Source of the DNA: Ferrimicrobium sp.
GTDB taxonomy: Bacteria; Actinomycetota; Acidimicrobiia; Acidimicrobiales; Acidimicrobiaceae
DNA length: 64,000 nucleotides
Reading direction: 5' to 3'
Assembly: GCF_027364955.1 (NCBI RefSeq)
Contig: NZ_DAHXOI010000005.1
Location: 62,001 to 126,000, forward strand
In this document: in pieces, positions 61,278-64,000 of the stretch
Numbering within the stretch: the stretch's first letter is position 1
Layout of the letters: the number at the start of each line of letters is the position of its first letter
Notes under the pieces: generated by a model
What the model was told of the DNA's origin: nothing
The model's database searches: none
Seen by the model: only the letters and a program-made list of their open reading frames with translations
Translations under genes and position numbers: made by a program

Positions 61278-62753
61278 TTAGTCATCTTGATAACGATCGG
61301 TGATCGAAAGAAAACCCTCGCCCACGATCTGGACCTTGATTAAGTTGGTGGTGCCGCGCACACCAAAGGGAATGCCAGCCACCAGAGCGCAGAGATCACC
61401 CGACTCACACAGGTGGAGGTCGATGGCGTTCTCGATCGCCTCCTGGATCATGACCTCTGTGCTTGGAGAGCGGGGAATCACGACCGGGATAACACCGTAG
61501 CTGAGTGTCAAGGATCGTGCGGCGAAGCTATCCGGTGTCGCTCCCAGGATCGGTACACTTGGGCGATAGCGGGAGATCGTCCGAGCGGAATGGCCCGACT
61601 CGGTCACCGCGATCACCACCTTGAGCAGCAGATGACGGCTCAGATCGGCGGCAGCGGATCCGATCGCGTCGGCAGTCGAGTGGATCGTCCTGGTGGGATG
61701 CGTGAGCAGCGTGAGACTTTGGTCCGATACGATCCCTTCGGTAGCGCGGGCAATACGATCCATCTGCCCTACCGCATCGACAGGATAGGATCCAACTGCC
61801 GTCTCGGCGGAGAGCATGATCGCATCGGTTCCATCGAGGATCGCATTGGCCACATCAGAGGCCTCAGCTCTCGTCGGAGTTGGCGCACTAATCATCGACT
61901 CAAGCATCTGCGTGGCGGTGATCACCATCTTGCCGCGAGCATTGGCCATGTGAATGATGCGCTTTTGCTCGATCGGCACCTCCTCGACCGGGATCTCAAC
62001 ACCGAGATCACCTCTCGCCACCATGACCGCGTCGGCAACATCGATAATCTCACCGATATGTCCCAGGGCATCACGACGTTCGATCTTGGCGACCAGTCGC
62101 GGCGTGTTTTGGGTCGTGGCGTGAGATCGGATAAATTCACGAGCTAGAGTCAGATCTTGGGGTCCCCCCACAAATGATAACGCAAGGAAGTCGATATCAT
62201 GCTCGAGGAGAAAACTGGCATCGGCAAAGTCCTTGTCAGTCATCGCAGGGATTGAGAGATGCGAGTCGGGCAGGTTTACGCCTTTGCGCATCGCGAGTGA
62301 ACCACCCTGGGTCACGAGTACCGAGACTCCTTCGTCGGAGATACCCTCGATGACACCACGAACTGCCCCGTCGGCAAAGGCGATGCTTTCGCCCACCGCA
62401 ACCTCACCCAACACGCCAAGCGACGTGATGGTAAGTTTCTGGGGAACCTCCTCGGGGTCACTCTCCGAGAGGATAAATTGATCTCCAGGCTTGACGAGAT
62501 GGAGACGCGCTGGCAACCCAGTAATCCGTAACTTCGGTCCACAGAGGTCACCGAGAATCCCGATGATCTGGCCAGTTCGTTTGGCCGCCTCTCGGACGTT
62601 CTCGATGGTCATGGTGTGCTCGGCGTAGGTTCCATGGGACATGTTGACGCGAGCCACATTCATCCCGGCTTCCACAAGTGCTACAAGGCTCTCAACTTCT
62701 TGAGAGGCGGGTCCAATACTGCAGACGATCTTCGTTCGCCGAGGTGCGTTCAT
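61278..62753 (-). CDS. pyk: Pyruvate kinase
   Basis: Final enzyme of glycolysis: phosphoenolpyruvate plus ADP to pyruvate plus ATP. The 491 residues start MNAPRRTKIVCSIGPAS at 62753, with GGAG 7 nt upstream; a GTG 15 bp earlier is less likely. Signatures are MNVARVNMSHG, GDLCGPKLRI, the active-site Lys/Glu in AKIERRDALGHIGEI, MVARGDLGVEIPVEEV and GTDAIMLSAETAVGSYPVDAV. The C-terminal domain (GHSARTISRYRPSVPILGATPDSF) is the allosteric part. Full length and intact. Confidence 0.96.
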   Translation of the reverse strand: MNAPRRTKIVCSIGPASQEVESLVALVEAGMNVARVNMSHGTYAEHTMTIENVREAAKRTGQIIGILGDLCGPKLRITGLPARLHLVKPGDQFILSESDPEEVPQKLTITSLGVLGEVAVGESIAFADGAVRGVIEGISDEGVSVLVTQGGSLAMRKGVNLPDSHLSIPAMTDKDFADASFLLEHDIDFLALSFVGGPQDLTLAREFIRSHATTQNTPRLVAKIERRDALGHIGEIIDVADAVMVARGDLGVEIPVEEVPIEQKRIIHMANARGKMVITATQMLESMISAPTPTRAEASDVANAILDGTDAIMLSAETAVGSYPVDAVGQMDRIARATEGIVSDQSLTLLTHPTRTIHSTADAIGSAAADLSRHLLLKVVIAVTESGHSARTISRYRPSVPILGATPDSFAARSLTLSYGVIPVVIPRSPSTEVMIQEAIENAIDLHLCESGDLCALVAGIPFGVRGTTNLIKVQIVGEGFLSITDRYQDD

Positions 62754-62899
62754 CAAGGCTCCAGTCACATTTGCCTATCACCCTACTTCGCCTCTGGACA
62801 GAACGCGATGAGACGAGCACGCAATTCCGTGAATGACCTCAATAACCGGCCGCTGACACGAGAGCTGGCGAGTCATGGCGCCAGAGGAACGCTCCTCGG

Positions 62900-63427
62900 T
62901 TACGGGACCTCGTCGTCTTGGACCTGACTCTTGAGTGAACGAGCAAGCCGTAACAAAAATCCACGAATACTCGAGTCGGCGAGTCGATGAAAGACCGCTT
63001 GATCCATAAGCTGGCCAGGTCTCCCGAGTGGCGCACGATAGGTGCCCTCGAGCCAGAGCTGACTCATCTCGGCCTCCATGCGTGAAATCCCTAGTGTACC
63101 CTCGAAAGTCGGAAGCAGGCGCGATCCCGAAACGGGCGCCCACGTGATGGGAAATATTACGCTGTCTCTCGAACGTGACGGTGCAGCAAGGGTCACCACC
63201 ACGGAGGCACCAAAAATCCTCGCAGCTCGCAACCCCATGCGGGCCTGCACAGGACTCTGACTGAGGCGTGTTCCCGTGATCAGCTCTCCGAGCCAGCTGC
63301 TGGGGTGCTGGGTCAGCTGCAGCGCTGCCATCTCCCAATTCATATCGAGGTCAACAAAATCTCGGACAAAACGGACCGGAGACTCGTCACCACTAAACGC
63401 AGCGTCGCGATCTGCATACTCAACCAT
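62900..63427 (-). CDS. SRPBCC-like (polyketide cyclase/START-fold) protein
   Basis: 175 residues. The second half has the alternating pattern VVVTLAAPSRSRDSVIFPITWAPVSGSRLLPTFEGTLGISRME and LWLEGTYRAPLGRPGQLMDQAVFHRLADSSIRGFLLRLA, seen in actinobacterial SRPBCC-fold proteins (a strand-rich cavity plus a long C-terminal helix). GAAGGT precedes the ATG at 63427. Ligand unknown. It lies between pyk and the EamA transporter on the same strand. Confidence 0.6.
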   Translation of the reverse strand: MVEYADRDAAFSGDESPVRFVRDFVDLDMNWEMAALQLTQHPSSWLGELITGTRLSQSPVQARMGLRAARIFGASVVVTLAAPSRSRDSVIFPITWAPVSGSRLLPTFEGTLGISRMEAEMSQLWLEGTYRAPLGRPGQLMDQAVFHRLADSSIRGFLLRLARSLKSQVQDDEVP

Positions 63428-63509
63428 CGTGGACCTTCATCTTGTCCTTTATCGTAGGGAGAACCACGGTTAAAGACCAACACCTACACGCAGGTGTGAC
63501 TTAAGTCCC

Positions 63510-64000
63510 TTAGGTAGAGGACTCTTGGGGTAATGTCGCCCCGCCTGGCGGGGTGATGGAGACGAGAATCATGGCCACTACGACGATCATACCACCGATC
63601 CAGACGGTCAAACCCTCCTGTTGGTGGAGCGCGATGAGGGCAACGAGGGCAGCGAAAACTGGTTCAAGGGAGTAGATCACCGATAGCTCAATCGAATTGA
63701 GCCAGCGCAAGGACCAGGTTTGGGCCATGAACCCGAGGGCTGAGGCGCCAACACCGTTGATAGCGACGGTTACCCAAGCCTCCTGGGACGCATGCAGTGG
63801 AAACAACCCCCCTCCTCCAGGTGCCATCGCCACCAAGGCTGCCAAGGCGGTGACGGCTAGCATCTGAAAAAGGGTGAAGCGGATGACAGCCACTGTGGTA
63901 ATACGGTAGTATTCGACAGCGACCAGCTGGAGGGCGAAGAAGAGCGCGCAGGCCAGTACAAGGGCGATACCAAGCAAGCCCTCGTGCCCTTGGGGCCTTG
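63510..64000 (-). CDS. EamA/DMT-family transporter, C-terminal half (cut by window edge)
   Basis: Reading out of the right edge, the frame gives the second EamA repeat of a ten-helix drug/metabolite transporter: LLGIALVLACALFFALQLVAVEYY, FTLFQMLAVTALAALVAM, VTVAINGVGASALGFMAQTWSLRWL and IELSVIYSLEPVFAALVALIAL, the last with the conserved SLEPVFAA motif, and GGMIVVVAMILVSI. The N-terminal half lies outside the window. Substrate unknown. Confidence 0.9.
   Translation of the reverse strand, partial: RPQGHEGLLGIALVLACALFFALQLVAVEYYRITTVAVIRFTLFQMLAVTALAALVAMAPGGGGLFPLHASQEAWVTVAINGVGASALGFMAQTWSLRWLNSIELSVIYSLEPVFAALVALIALHQQEGLTVWIGGMIVVVAMILVSITPPGGATLPQESST

Overview
The window reads as chromosomal DNA of a moderately high-GC actinobacterium. 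The evidence is a dnaK promoter with a HAIR-like (HspR) operator, several genes whose start codon sits 6-9 nt after a -10 box (likely leaderless mRNAs), many lipobox lipoproteins with Ser/Thr-rich linkers, and actinobacterial IS types. A placement in Acidimicrobiia (Ferrimicrobium/Acidithrix-like) is my guess, not something the sequence proves. The left edge cuts dnaK and the right edge cuts an EamA-type transporter.

Layout. 0-9.6 kb: dnaK (minus, partial), a propeller-like lipoprotein, phosphoglycerate mutase gpmA, a large secreted protein ending in a cut-down sortase domain, and an orphan oligopeptide-type binding lipoprotein. 10.07-12.23 kb: a decayed IS1634-type element carrying a divergent DUF6788 gene. 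12.4-15.5 kb: a secreted repeat protein that continues, in frame after one TGA, into a glutamic (G1) peptidase domain, itself broken by a frameshift. 15.8-17.2 kb: a frameshifted MFS carrier. 18.4-23.5 kb: a divergent amine/amino-acid module (APC permease; glutamine-synthetase-like ligase, RpiR regulator and amidohydrolase). The ligase/amidohydrolase pair recalls the two halves of fungal FluG.

24.4-46.4 kb is a defence and mobile-element island: VapBC, a GNAT protein, a large 2OG-Fe(II) dioxygenase, an AbrB/PIN pair, a complete four-gene type II Wadjet system (JetABCD), an IS3 element invaded by a group II intron that is itself invaded by a small element with 33-bp inverted repeats and a truncated tyrosine recombinase, then HipBA and AbiEi/AbiEii. 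Degenerate repeats occur in the gene-poor gaps around the last two systems.

47.2-56.9 kb is gene-poor and holds mostly exported or membrane proteins of unknown role: a sialidase-like lipoprotein, a membrane-anchored protein, a small lipoprotein, a Clp-N-like membrane protein, a YwaF-like protein and a DUF4232 lipoprotein. 57.0-61.2 kb is a tightly overlapping MoxR/DUF58/DUF4129 operon behind a promoter with a perfect inverted repeat. 61.3-64 kb returns to housekeeping genes: pyruvate kinase, an SRPBCC-like protein and the EamA transporter.

The most notable items are the triple-nested mobile element, the Wadjet operon and its island, the split FluG-like operon, the sortase relic, and the G1 peptidase domain separated from its parent protein by a stop codon.
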